Source of the DNA: Methanobrevibacter sp.
GTDB lineage: Archaea; Methanobacteriota; Methanobacteria; Methanobacteriales; Methanobacteriaceae
Length of the DNA: 24,413 nucleotides
NCBI GenBank assembly: GCA_017404125.1
Contig: JAFRCZ010000162.1
Location: forward strand, 1-24,413
Reading direction: 5' to 3'
In this document: one piece after another, positions 1 through 6,921 of the stretch
How positions within the stretch are numbered: position 1 is the stretch's first letter
Layout of the letters: every line of letters starts with the position of its first letter
Made by a program: the position numbers and the translations under genes
Notes under the pieces: generated by a model
Database searches by the model: none
Seen by the model: the letters and a program-made list of their open reading frames with translations, nothing else
What the model was told of the DNA's origin: nothing

Positions 1-203
1 TAATACAAATCATATTTTATATCTTATAATTAATATATATTACATATTTAGCACGATTAATAGCTGATTCAATTATCAAATAATTAAAATAGGCATTATT
101 ATAAATTATAATTATCGATAAATAGATTTAGAATAAATTTAAATTCTAATTTCTTTAAAAATATATTAATTTTCATTTAACTAAAAGCAGATATTGTGAT
201 AAA

Positions 204-926
204 ATGAACCTTGAAGATACAATATACAAAAGACAGTCCATAAGATCATATGACGAAAATCCCCTTGACAATCATACATTAGAGGAAATAAGGGATTTTA
301 TAGACAATGCTAAGGAATTGAATCCCAGTATAAAATGGAGTTATGAGATTCTATCTGAAAAGAATATAAATACAATGATGAGATGGAAAGCTCCGCATTA
401 TTTGGCCCTTTTCAGTGAGGAAAAGGAGAATTTCTATCAAAATATAGGATTCATATTCCAACAAGTGGACTTATATTTACAGAGTAGAGAAATAGGAACA
501 TGCTGGATAGGAATGGCAAGTCCTAAAGGTTACAAGAATCCTGATAAAAGCCAAAAGTTCATTATTGCAATATCATTTGGAAAATCTCCTGATAATATAT
601 ACAGAGAATTGAATCAGTTCAAAAGAAAAGACTTGAGTCAAATATCCGATAAAGAAGATGAAAGATTGATTCCAGCACAGTTTGCTCCATCAGCTGCAAA
701 TGGTCAGCCATGGTACTTCACTCATAATGAAGATGATAGTTATGATTTATACAGAGTGAATCGTGGAATGCTTAGAAACAAGCTCATGGGAAAATGGGCT
801 AAGATAGATACTGGAATAGCTCTCTCACATCTTTATGTTTCAAACCCAGACAGCTTTAAATTCTATAGAAAAGAGAATCCTGAAAGCTTGAAAGGATATT
901 TCTATGATGGAAGCTTTGAGATTTAA
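204..926 (+). CDS. Nitroreductase-fold flavoprotein (TM1586-like)
   Basis: This 240-residue protein looks like a member of the nitroreductase superfamily, closest in character to the 'putative TM nitroreductase' group. These are FMN-dependent NAD(P)H oxidoreductases whose natural substrates are mostly unknown. The N-terminal KRQSIRSYD (residues 9-17) is the typical FMN-phosphate-binding arginine region. A central segment with IGTCWIGM (about residues 97-104) and a second-half motif FAPSAANGQPWYF (about 159-171) follow the family pattern. There is no signal peptide or membrane helix, so it should be cytosolic. The start is supported by GTGATAAAATG, a Shine-Dalgarno-like match to the archaeal 16S tail. 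It stands alone: the next gene converges on it, leaving 58 bases between the stops. The fold call is fairly secure; the substrate is unknown. Confidence 0.8.
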   Translation: MNLEDTIYKRQSIRSYDENPLDNHTLEEIRDFIDNAKELNPSIKWSYEILSEKNINTMMRWKAPHYLALFSEEKENFYQNIGFIFQQVDLYLQSREIGTCWIGMASPKGYKNPDKSQKFIIAISFGKSPDNIYRELNQFKRKDLSQISDKEDERLIPAQFAPSAANGQPWYFTHNEDDSYDLYRVNRGMLRNKLMGKWAKIDTGIALSHLYVSNPDSFKFYRKENPESLKGYFYDGSFEI

Positions 927-984
927 TTGTTATAATAGCTATTGATCAGTAATTTTTTTAAAATTATTTCTATTTTTTTAATTT

Positions 985-1659
985 TTACCAGATATAAGGA
1001 ATCAACTTATACTTGACCTTTTCCTTATACTCCTTATATCCAATCAATTCATTCTCTAAAACCTCTTCCTCATTTCTTATTCTAAATATGATTATTATTG
1101 GATAAACCAGCATCACGATAAATGAAAATATGGAATTCAATACCAAAGGCATTGATAGGAATAGGAATATTGTGGAAGTGTACATTGGATGTCTAACAAG
1201 GCCATAAAGGCCAGTGTCAACCACTTTTTGATTATCGCTCACTTCAACTGTACGTGAGAGATATTCATTTTCCCTTAAGACTTCGCCATACATTATATAA
1301 GCCAGCAAGAAGATAATTGAAGCCATTATTATAACTGCAGTTGGAAGCTTGTGCCATCCGAATCTAAAGTTAAGCCCAGCCAATGCAAAGGCAAGAATAA
1401 ACATGATTCCACTAGCTAATAGCACTATTTTCTGTTCATCCTGTTCTTCTTTTGCATTCAATCTTCTCTTTAAAAGCTCTGGAGATTTAAAGAAGATTAT
1501 GATTCCTGCAATGAACATTGGAATGAAGAGCAATGCTATAAAAAGCCAGCCATTTTGATAATCTATTGTTCCTGCTGGAATAAAAAGCAGCATGCATATA
1601 ATAATTAGGCCAAAAATAAATTTGCTTAAAGCTTGAAAAAATAGTTTTGTATTCATCAT
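985..1659 (-). CDS. Isoprenylcysteine carboxyl methyltransferase-like membrane protein
   Basis: This 224-residue integral membrane protein has the layout of the ICMT/PEMT-like methyltransferase family. Hydrophobic helices lie at about residues 13-30, 37-57, 79-97, 107-124 and 162-193. A conserved block LYGLVRHPMY (151-160) and a C-terminal E-rich stretch around RNEEEVLENELIGYKEYKEK bind S-adenosylmethionine and form the active site in characterised relatives. Prokaryotic homologues methylate small or lipid-linked substrates that are mostly undefined, so the substrate here cannot be named. GGTGAT directly abuts tandem ATGs at 1659 and 1656. The second ATG gives a slightly more normal spacing and may be the real start. 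The gene is monocistronic and converges with the nitroreductase gene. Confidence 0.78.
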   Translation of the reverse strand: MMNTKLFFQALSKFIFGLIIICMLLFIPAGTIDYQNGWLFIALLFIPMFIAGIIIFFKSPELLKRRLNAKEEQDEQKIVLLASGIMFILAFALAGLNFRFGWHKLPTAVIIMASIIFLLAYIMYGEVLRENEYLSRTVEVSDNQKVVDTGLYGLVRHPMYTSTIFLFLSMPLVLNSIFSFIVMLVYPIIIIFRIRNEEEVLENELIGYKEYKEKVKYKLIPYIW

Positions 1660-1980
1660 ATCACCATATAAACTTTACAAATAATCTTTTAATTTTTACT
1701 ACATTTAAGTTTATTGAATTTTTTTAATGTTCAAATCATGCACAATTTTTTCAAAATTATTATAAAAAATATATTAAATTCAAAAATTGATTTAAGAGCG
1801 TAAACTTATAATTAAACTATAATTTTTACGATTTATTATAAATAGTAAACAGGAAACACTTATTTTTTAATTTTAGAACTAATTAATGCTTATTTTTGTA
1901 AAAAAACTTATATATTTCTTTTTACTAATTTATTTTATACAATATTTTTTTTTATTTAGCCGATAATTTAAGTGTTTATC
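1660..1980. promoter_or_regulatory. AT-rich divergent intergenic region with promoter of DUF3800 gene
   Basis: About 320 bases separate the divergently read methyltransferase and DUF3800 genes. I see no coding sequence. A TATA-like stretch, AAACTTATATATTT at 1904-1917, sits about 65-75 bases before the DUF3800 start and is the best promoter candidate. The left copy of a 22-bp direct repeat (1825-1846) also lies here. The rest is low-complexity A/T. Confidence 0.35.
1825..1846 (+). repeat. Left copy of 22-bp direct repeat flanking DUF3800 module
   Basis: The 22 bases match those at 2780-2801 except at one position, the sixth (G here, T there); 16 bases, ATTTATTATAAATAGT, are identical in a row. 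The core is nearly palindromic (TATTTAT-T-ATAAATA). The two copies bracket the DUF3800 gene and the GC-rich island, which suggests a target duplication or attachment site. AT-rich repeats of this length can arise by chance. Confidence 0.5.
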
Positions 1981-2589
1981 ATGTCTTATATTTTTATAGA
2001 TGAAAGTGGGGATTTAGGAACAAAAAAATCTAGCTCTAAGTACTTTGTGATGGCAGGGATAAGAGTTGATGATTATAAAAAATTAGATAGGTTAATAACT
2101 AAAAAAAGAAGATTGAGTAAAAAGAATATTGGGTATGTTAATGAATTTAAAGCAACCAATACACCGAATCATATAAAGAAAAGCATGTTAAAAAAATTAA
2201 AATCGATTGATTATGAGGTTTTTGCAGTAACATTTAACAAGATTTATAGATATAAAGTCGATTATAGCTACAATAATAACTTTTTGTATGATGAACTGTC
2301 TTCAGAATTAGCAAAACTAATTTTCATCAATAATCCTACTTTTATTTTTTTAGATAAAAATAAAAATAAACAATATGAGGTAAACCGGCTAAATAATAAA
2401 TTTTTTAAAAATTTAAATAATTATAAAAAATATCCAATTAATATCAGTCATGTGAATTCTTTTAGTTACAAAGGGATACAAATAGCAGATCTTATTTCCT
2501 GGTCTATTTTTCAAAGTGTTGAATATGAAAATACGGAATTTATTGAATTAATAAAAAATAAAAATATAAAAAAAGTATTTGAAGATTGA
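1981..2589 (+). CDS. DUF3800 domain protein
   Basis: This 202-residue protein begins with the DUF3800 signature IFIDESGD (residues 4-11). It continues with the other family landmarks: an NEFKAT block with conserved Glu (near residue 55), a hydrophobic strand ending FLDK (Asp near 125), and a C-terminal IQIADLISW block (Asp near 170). The spaced acidic residues resemble an RNase H-like metal site, so a nuclease role has been suspected for the family, but no activity is established. An in-frame GTG at 1972 would add three residues; I prefer the ATG because the signature starts directly after it. The gene is very rich in Lys, Asn and A-runs compared with its neighbours. It sits alone between direct repeats with a GC-rich stretch right after its stop, all signs of recent transfer. 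Confidence 0.85.
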   Translation: MSYIFIDESGDLGTKKSSSKYFVMAGIRVDDYKKLDRLITKKRRLSKKNIGYVNEFKATNTPNHIKKSMLKKLKSIDYEVFAVTFNKIYRYKVDYSYNNNFLYDELSSELAKLIFINNPTFIFLDKNKNKQYEVNRLNNKFFKNLNNYKKYPINISHVNSFSYKGIQIADLISWSIFQSVEYENTEFIELIKNKNIKKVFED

Positions 2590-2590
2590 A

Positions 2591-2670
2591 GAACCCACAG
2601 CCACCTAATTGACCAAACAATGTGGAAAGTCGCCGCTCATCACGACAAGGACTTGCAGGTTGAACTCCCA
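2591..2670. other. GC-rich island: candidate structured RNA or gene remnant
   Basis: By my count 41 of these 80 bases are G or C (51%), set between flanks of roughly 20-25% GC and above the local coding genes. It starts immediately after the DUF3800 stop. Complementary arms can be nested: AACC 2592-2595 with GGTT 2658-2661, CCACA 2595-2599 with TGTGG 2621-2625, and GTCG 2629-2632 with CGAC 2643-2646 (or AAGTC 2627-2631 with GACTT 2650-2654). The first two pairs share one base. The plus strand is also open in the DUF3800 frame after its stop, and other frames are partly open, so a decayed protein fragment is possible. I recognise neither an RNA family nor a protein in it. Confidence 0.4.
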
Positions 2671-2910
2671 AACAAGCTTTTACCTTCTAAATCTTACAAT
2701 AAATATTATAATCATATTTATATTTAAATCTTTCTATAACCCTTATTTTAGCTTTATATTGATTATAAGGGCTTATTTGTTTACTATTTATTATAAATAG
2801 TTTTATTATTTTGTTTTGTCATTTCATTCAGTTTTAGAATGAATTAAATATTTTCAAAATAAATATAAGATTAAAAGTTATAAAAAATTAATGATTTTAA
2901 ACTGATTCTT
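2671..2910. other. AT-rich intergenic tract before dus
   Basis: Together with the GC-rich island this makes a 321-base gap between DUF3800 and the dihydrouridine synthase gene. It carries the right direct repeat and otherwise low-complexity A/T that presumably includes the dus promoter. A short frame at 2609-2800 is low-complexity in its second half and lacks a ribosome binding site, so I do not call it a gene. Confidence 0.4.
2780..2801 (+). repeat. Right copy of 22-bp direct repeat flanking DUF3800 module
   Basis: This is the partner of 1825-1846 (21 of 22 bases identical, same orientation). Here the core CTATTTAT-T-ATAAATAG is a perfect palindrome around a single central base. The distance between copies is about 955 bases. 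Confidence 0.5.
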
Positions 2911-3891
2911 ATGAAATGGAAAATTGGAAATGTTGAAATAGATAATCAGATAGCTTTGGCTCCTATGGCAGGGGTATGCGACTTTAGCTTTAGAACCATT
3001 GTGAAATCAATGGGCTGTGGGCTGATTGAAACCGAAATGGTTTCAGATAAGGCTATTATGTATGGCAATTGGAAAACCATGGAAATGCTATATATGACTG
3101 ATTACGAACGTCCAATTTCACTACAGGTAGTGGGATCAGATATCGAGTCACTCACCTTTGCATCCAAGTACATTTGGGAGAAAACAAATGCGGATATCAT
3201 TGACATTAACATGGGATGCCCTGTAACCAAGGTAACAAATCGGTCAAAGGCAGGATGTTCATTGATGAGAGAACCGGATAAGGTAAAATCTATTGTAGAA
3301 TCTATTGTAGACATTGTGCCGATTCCAGTTACTGTAAAGATTAGAAGCGGTTGGGATAAGAATTCCATTAATGCAGTTGAAATAGCTAAAATAGTTGAAG
3401 AGGCAGGTGCATCAGCCATTACCGTTCACCCGAGAACAAAGAATCAAGGATACTCTGGAAAGGCGGATTGGTCCATTATAAGGGAAGTAAAAGAGAATGT
3501 CAATATTCCAGTCATAGGAAATGGAGACATCAAGTCATGCTTTGATGCAAAGAGAATGCTAGAGGAAACAGGTTGTGATGCAGTCATGATTGGAAGAGCG
3601 GCACTTGGAAACCCTTGGCTCATTAGAGATTGCGTAAACTATCTAGAAAATGGAACACTCCCAGAAGAGGTAACAATTGAAGAGAGAATGGAAATGTTAA
3701 AAAGGCATGTAACTCTTCTTGTAGAGAATAAGGGAGAGGATATTGCAATTCCAAAAATGAGATCTCAAGCTGCCTATTATGTAAAGAAATTGCCAAGAAC
3801 AATTGAGTTAAAACAGCAAATATTTAAAATGAATACAAAAGAGGATTTGTTTAATCTATTGGATAATTATGTAGAATCTTTAGAGAAATAG
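2911..3891 (+). CDS. dus: tRNA-dihydrouridine synthase
   Basis: This FMN- and NAD(P)H-dependent enzyme reduces uridines in the tRNA D-loop to dihydrouridine. The 326 residues form the expected TIM barrel followed by a small helical tRNA-binding domain (about 245-326). Visible motifs are LAPMAGVCDFSFR near the N terminus (flavin site), DINMGCPVTKV with the catalytic Cys103, TVKIRSGWD, ITVHPRTKNQGYSGKADW with the phosphate- and flavin-contacting residues, IPVIGNGDI, and MIGRAALGNPW. The length fits the family (about 310-350). The 3'-side neighbours converge on it, so it appears to be transcribed alone. Which tRNA position it modifies cannot be told from the sequence. Confidence 0.95.
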   Translation: MKWKIGNVEIDNQIALAPMAGVCDFSFRTIVKSMGCGLIETEMVSDKAIMYGNWKTMEMLYMTDYERPISLQVVGSDIESLTFASKYIWEKTNADIIDINMGCPVTKVTNRSKAGCSLMREPDKVKSIVESIVDIVPIPVTVKIRSGWDKNSINAVEIAKIVEEAGASAITVHPRTKNQGYSGKADWSIIREVKENVNIPVIGNGDIKSCFDAKRMLEETGCDAVMIGRAALGNPWLIRDCVNYLENGTLPEEVTIEERMEMLKRHVTLLVENKGEDIAIPKMRSQAAYYVKKLPRTIELKQQIFKMNTKEDLFNLLDNYVESLEK

Positions 3892-3960
3892 AAATAGTTT
3901 TAAAATTATAAGAATTTTTATAAAAATTTGGATTAAAAAAAGAAATCAATAGATAAAATT

Positions 3961-4001
3961 TAAAAAATAAAAAAGAGATGTTTTGAAAAATATCAAAACA
4001 T
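3961..4001 (-). terminator. Hairpin terminator of the methanogenesis marker 11 gene
   Basis: A perfect 9-bp stem, ATGTTTTGA at 3978-3986 with TCAAAACAT at 3993-4001, encloses a 6-base loop. On the minus strand it is followed by a T-rich run (3961-3976). It starts 8 bases beyond the marker 11 stop codon. It could also stop readthrough from the convergent dus gene. Confidence 0.65.
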
Positions 4002-4008
4002 TTTAAAT

Positions 4009-4947
4009 CTAGTAGTAAACTTTAACAGCTTCATCAACATCATCATGAAGACCTAAAGCTGCAAGTGCACCTACCTTGCCTTGGTCTCCAGTAACTGCAA
4101 TGAGTGGAATATCCAATTCTTCTGCTAATTTTTCAGCAGTTTCAACATCCATCATGCCGGTTTTGGTAGCCATTGCATATTCTCTAAGTTTAGGTGGGAT
4201 TCCTATACCTTCAAGAATAGCTATTGCAGTCTTATCGGATAAAGTGTCATGCTCAAGGATTTCAATGAGTCTTGAAATCAATTTTTCCTTGTCCTCTTCC
4301 ATGACAGCAAAGGTAAGTGCAATGGAAACACAGTTTTGAGTCTTATGAGGATTATGTGGGAATAATTGAACGATAATATGGTCAAGATATTCGTATCCTT
4401 CCTCTTTTAATTGAAGGCCGATATTATGAGCCATAGTCCAGGTTGCTCCTGCATCTTTTACATCAGTGTCATCGATTCCGATTACCAGTTTTTCATATTT
4501 TGGAGTTACCACAGTAGCTTTTCCTTCCTTGCTTCCTCCACCAACTTCAAGAAGCTCGATGTATTTGACACCCTCTCCCATGCCTCTGCACATGCCAGCA
4601 CCTACACCTGCACCTGCAAGGCCTCCGTGAGTTACTTTGACTTCGTTCTTTTCTTCATCAATAACAACCTCTTCGATTCCAGCAGCATTGATACTTGCCT
4701 TAAGGTCTATTGGCTTTTTGCCTGCTTTACAAAGGTAGGTGTGTTTGTTTCCATCCCTTTTTGCATCAATGATAAGCTCGCTGCTGTGCTGGTATTGGTA
4801 AAGCAACCAGTTTGATCCGCTTGGACATGGGTGGTATTCAATAAGTTCTACGATATCTCCATCAGCCATGGTTATGACCTTTTCATATGGAGCAATCCAT
4901 GGGTCATCAAATTTTTCCTTTAACTCTTCAGGTTTTAAGATTTCCAT
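4009..4947 (-). CDS. Methanogenesis marker protein 11
   Basis: This 312-residue protein matches what I know of methanogenesis marker protein 11, a family restricted to methane-metabolising archaea and of unknown biochemical role. A glycine-rich block GGLAGAGVGAGMCRGMGEGV (about 108-127) is followed by LVIGIDDTD (about 154-162). The IGIDDTD motif is also seen in TiaS, the archaeal tRNA-Ile2 agmatinylcytidine synthetase, so the two may share a nucleotide-binding fold; that is inference. The reading frame is open for 30 more codons upstream (to 5037), but those residues are low-complexity. The ATG at 4947 is preceded by GATGAT and gives the family's usual length. It lies 122 bases downstream of ribH on the same strand and ends at a hairpin terminator. 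Confidence 0.88.
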   Translation of the reverse strand: MEILKPEELKEKFDDPWIAPYEKVITMADGDIVELIEYHPCPSGSNWLLYQYQHSSELIIDAKRDGNKHTYLCKAGKKPIDLKASINAAGIEEVVIDEEKNEVKVTHGGLAGAGVGAGMCRGMGEGVKYIELLEVGGGSKEGKATVVTPKYEKLVIGIDDTDVKDAGATWTMAHNIGLQLKEEGYEYLDHIIVQLFPHNPHKTQNCVSIALTFAVMEEDKEKLISRLIEILEHDTLSDKTAIAILEGIGIPPKLREYAMATKTGMMDVETAEKLAEELDIPLIAVTGDQGKVGALAALGLHDDVDEAVKVYY

Positions 4948-5069
4948 ATTATCATCTATAATAATAAGCTTTGAAAAAATAAATTGAATAATACTATGAT
5001 TATAGTTTGTTTTAAAAAAAGTATTTAAAGAATTCAATTAGAATTCTTTAGTATATAAATTTCATAGAT

Positions 5070-5501
5070 TTAAATGTCTTGTAATCTGTCACACATTTTA
5101 ACAGCTGCTTCAACAGCGTTTTTACCATAGCTAACTCTTCTGTGTGCATCTAATCTGGTCATTCCAGGACCGCTGATTCCAAGGGAAATTGGTTTGCCCC
5201 ATTCTAAGGACAAATCAGCAATTTTACGGGATGCATGTTGAGCTACGATTTGGTCATGGTCAGTTGCGCCTTCAATTACAGTACCTAATGTGATGATACA
5301 GTCAAGGTCAATTCTTCCTTCTTGATCTGCTTCAGTCAATTTCTTGATTGCAAGTGGCATATCGAATACGCCAGGAACCATTACAATCTTAGTAATTTCA
5401 CAATCACGAACTTTAGCTTCTGCTTTTGCAAGTTCTAACATCATATGAGTAATGTCATAATTAAATTCTGCAACTACTGCACCAATATTATATTTTACCA
5501 T
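5070..5501 (-). CDS. ribH: 6,7-dimethyl-8-ribityllumazine synthase
   Basis: This enzyme condenses 5-amino-6-ribitylaminouracil with 3,4-dihydroxy-2-butanone 4-phosphate to give lumazine, the riboflavin precursor. In methanogens the same ribitylaminouracil also feeds F420 chromophore synthesis. The 143 residues show the short archaeal form: VVAEFNYD near the N terminus, VPGVFDMPLAIKKL (substrate loop), TLGTVIEGATDHDQIVAQ with the catalytic-region His, and PISLGISGPG. The start has a strong GGAGGAT ribosome binding site about 7 bases upstream. A TATA-like stretch near 5546-5560 (minus strand) suggests its own promoter. The downstream marker 11 gene may be read from the same transcript. Confidence 0.93.
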   Translation of the reverse strand: MVKYNIGAVVAEFNYDITHMMLELAKAEAKVRDCEITKIVMVPGVFDMPLAIKKLTEADQEGRIDLDCIITLGTVIEGATDHDQIVAQHASRKIADLSLEWGKPISLGISGPGMTRLDAHRRVSYGKNAVEAAVKMCDRLQDI

Positions 5502-5619
5502 TTTATATCCTCCATAAGAGTTCTTTTAATTAGAATAGAATTATTATTTTATATATTTTTATAATTATTTTATTTAATTTTTTATTTATCATTTATCATA
5601 ATCTCATAGCTATTTCCCA

Positions 5620-5706
5620 TTACATCACATAGGTAATGAAGGTAGCTACTGCAGAGAAAACCATAATGAAAATAATAAATAATGCTGCAAATTTTACTGC
5701 GTCCAT
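5620..5706 (-). CDS. Small single-helix membrane peptide (28 aa)
   Basis: This short gene reads MDAVKFAALFIIFIMVFSAV followed by eight more residues and a TAA. Residues 5-27 form one uninterrupted hydrophobic helix after a short charged N terminus, so it should be a single-pass membrane peptide. It has a clear ribosome binding site, GGGAG, 8 bases before the ATG. A TATA-like stretch at about 5758-5769 is correctly placed for a start of transcription some 20-30 bases before that site. It lies alone between the ribH promoter and a glycosyltransferase gene read in the same direction. I do not recognise a family. The conserved-looking expression signals argue that it is real despite its size. Confidence 0.6.
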   Translation of the reverse strand: MDAVKFAALFIIFIMVFSAVATFITYVM

Positions 5707-5841
5707 TTTAAATCTCCCTTACATAATTAATAAAAATTATAATAATATTTTTTAGTATTTTTATATATTATTGTAATTACTTATAAATGTTTTATTATAT
5801 TTAAGTTTTTTATCAAGTTCTTTACAAAAGATTTTTAAAAT

Positions 5842-6837
5842 TCAATACTCTGGATTATTCTCTTTGAATTGGGCATAATCATCATACTTCAAGACATCAA
5901 GGAAGAATTTTTTCTTCTTAGGCCCTAGATTATCCAAGTAATCCTGATAATATTCGCTCTCCTTGATTTTCTCATAATCCTCTTTAATCAGATTGAACAT
6001 AGGCTCTTTGGCATCTTCTGTTATGTCCATCAATGCCATTCTAGGGCCATTGATCTTGTAGGCAATTAAGTCGAACTTATAGTCTTCATAGAATCCATTT
6101 GCTATGAATCTTCTCATAAGCTCGCATCCTGCCTCAACAGTATCCAAATAGTTTGCATCGACTACATGGGTAATTGAAGCGTTGTGCTTTCTTCTGTAAT
6201 AGAAATGCTTTCTAATAATGGATATTCTTTCAGCTTTAAGGTAAACATAAAAGAAAAATGGCATGTCTTCAAAGTATATGCCTTCTGGAAAGCTTGCATC
6301 AATTGATTTTAAAAAAGTGTTTCTATAGATCTTTTGACAGCTGCTCACTGACAGGTCAAATAGGAAATCTTTGGTTTTTTCAGGTGAAAAGACTATATTG
6401 TCAAAGCTTTCATCAAGATTATTCAAATTGAACCAATCGTTTTCATATACCCTTCCGGTTTCATCATCATAATTGATCATTTGATACATTGTTATATCTG
6501 TATCTTTTTCTTTTGCTTCGTTATAGGATATTTCAAAAGCCTCCTGCGTAAACCAGTCATCACCATCTAGGAAAGTTACATATTCTCCGCTAGCTATTTT
6601 CATACCCTTGTTTCTGCTTGCGCCAAGGCCAATGTTTTCCTGGTCAATGACTATGATTCTTGAATCGTCTTTTGCATAGCTATTGATGATGTTTAGGGTA
6701 TCATCTGTTGATCCATCATTGATAATGATTATTTCTATATCTTCAAGAGTTTGATTGATTAGACTTTCAATGGCTTTTCTAATGAATTTATCTTCATTAT
6801 AGGCTGAAAGAATAACAGATATTTTTGGACTGGTCAT
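5842..6837 (-). CDS. Family 2 glycosyltransferase
   Basis: This 331-residue protein has a GT-A glycosyltransferase domain in the first 210 residues: ISVILSAYNED (6-16, nucleotide binding), INDGSTDD (39-46), and FLDGDDW with the metal-binding DxD-type Asp residues (89-95). A region YFEDMPFFFYVYLKAERISI near residue 190 supplies the usual acceptor-side acidic residues. The C-terminal 100 residues are helical and of unknown role. No membrane helix is evident, so it probably works at the inner face of the membrane. AGTGA sits ahead of the ATG as ribosome binding site. It follows leuB by 84 bases on the same strand. Donor and acceptor sugars cannot be read from sequence; surface glycan synthesis is inferred from the nearby wecC and rml genes. 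Confidence 0.88.
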   Translation of the reverse strand: MTSPKISVILSAYNEDKFIRKAIESLINQTLEDIEIIIINDGSTDDTLNIINSYAKDDSRIIVIDQENIGLGASRNKGMKIASGEYVTFLDGDDWFTQEAFEISYNEAKEKDTDITMYQMINYDDETGRVYENDWFNLNNLDESFDNIVFSPEKTKDFLFDLSVSSCQKIYRNTFLKSIDASFPEGIYFEDMPFFFYVYLKAERISIIRKHFYYRRKHNASITHVVDANYLDTVEAGCELMRRFIANGFYEDYKFDLIAYKINGPRMALMDITEDAKEPMFNLIKEDYEKIKESEYYQDYLDNLGPKKKKFFLDVLKYDDYAQFKENNPEY

Positions 6838-6921
6838 TTTAGTTCACTTGATTTTATTTGATTAGTTTTTTATAATTTTATTTTTTGATTAATAGTAAAA
6901 ATGAAATTTTAATTAAAAATA

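Noticed and set aside
1972..1980. GTG start adding three residues to DUF3800
   Set aside because: The family signature begins immediately after the ATG at 1981, and no better ribosome binding site supports the GTG.
2620..2670. RNase P RNA-like GGAAAGTC string and C/D box-like GTGATGA on the minus strand
   Set aside because: The rest of the RNase P core is absent, and no CUGA D box lies at a suitable distance from the GTGATGA, so neither family can be called.
2609..2800. 63-codon open frame after DUF3800
   Set aside because: Its first half only reflects the GC-rich island and its second half is low-complexity Ile/Phe/Tyr; there is no ribosome binding site and other frames of the island are equally open.
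4411..4815. 134-codon frame antisense to methanogenesis marker 11
   Set aside because: It is a mirror frame of a well-supported gene, rich in Ser/Cys/Phe, without homology or start signals.
4948..5037. 30-codon N-terminal extension of methanogenesis marker 11
   Set aside because: Residues are low-complexity and AT-driven; the ATG at 4947 has a GATGAT site and gives the expected family length.
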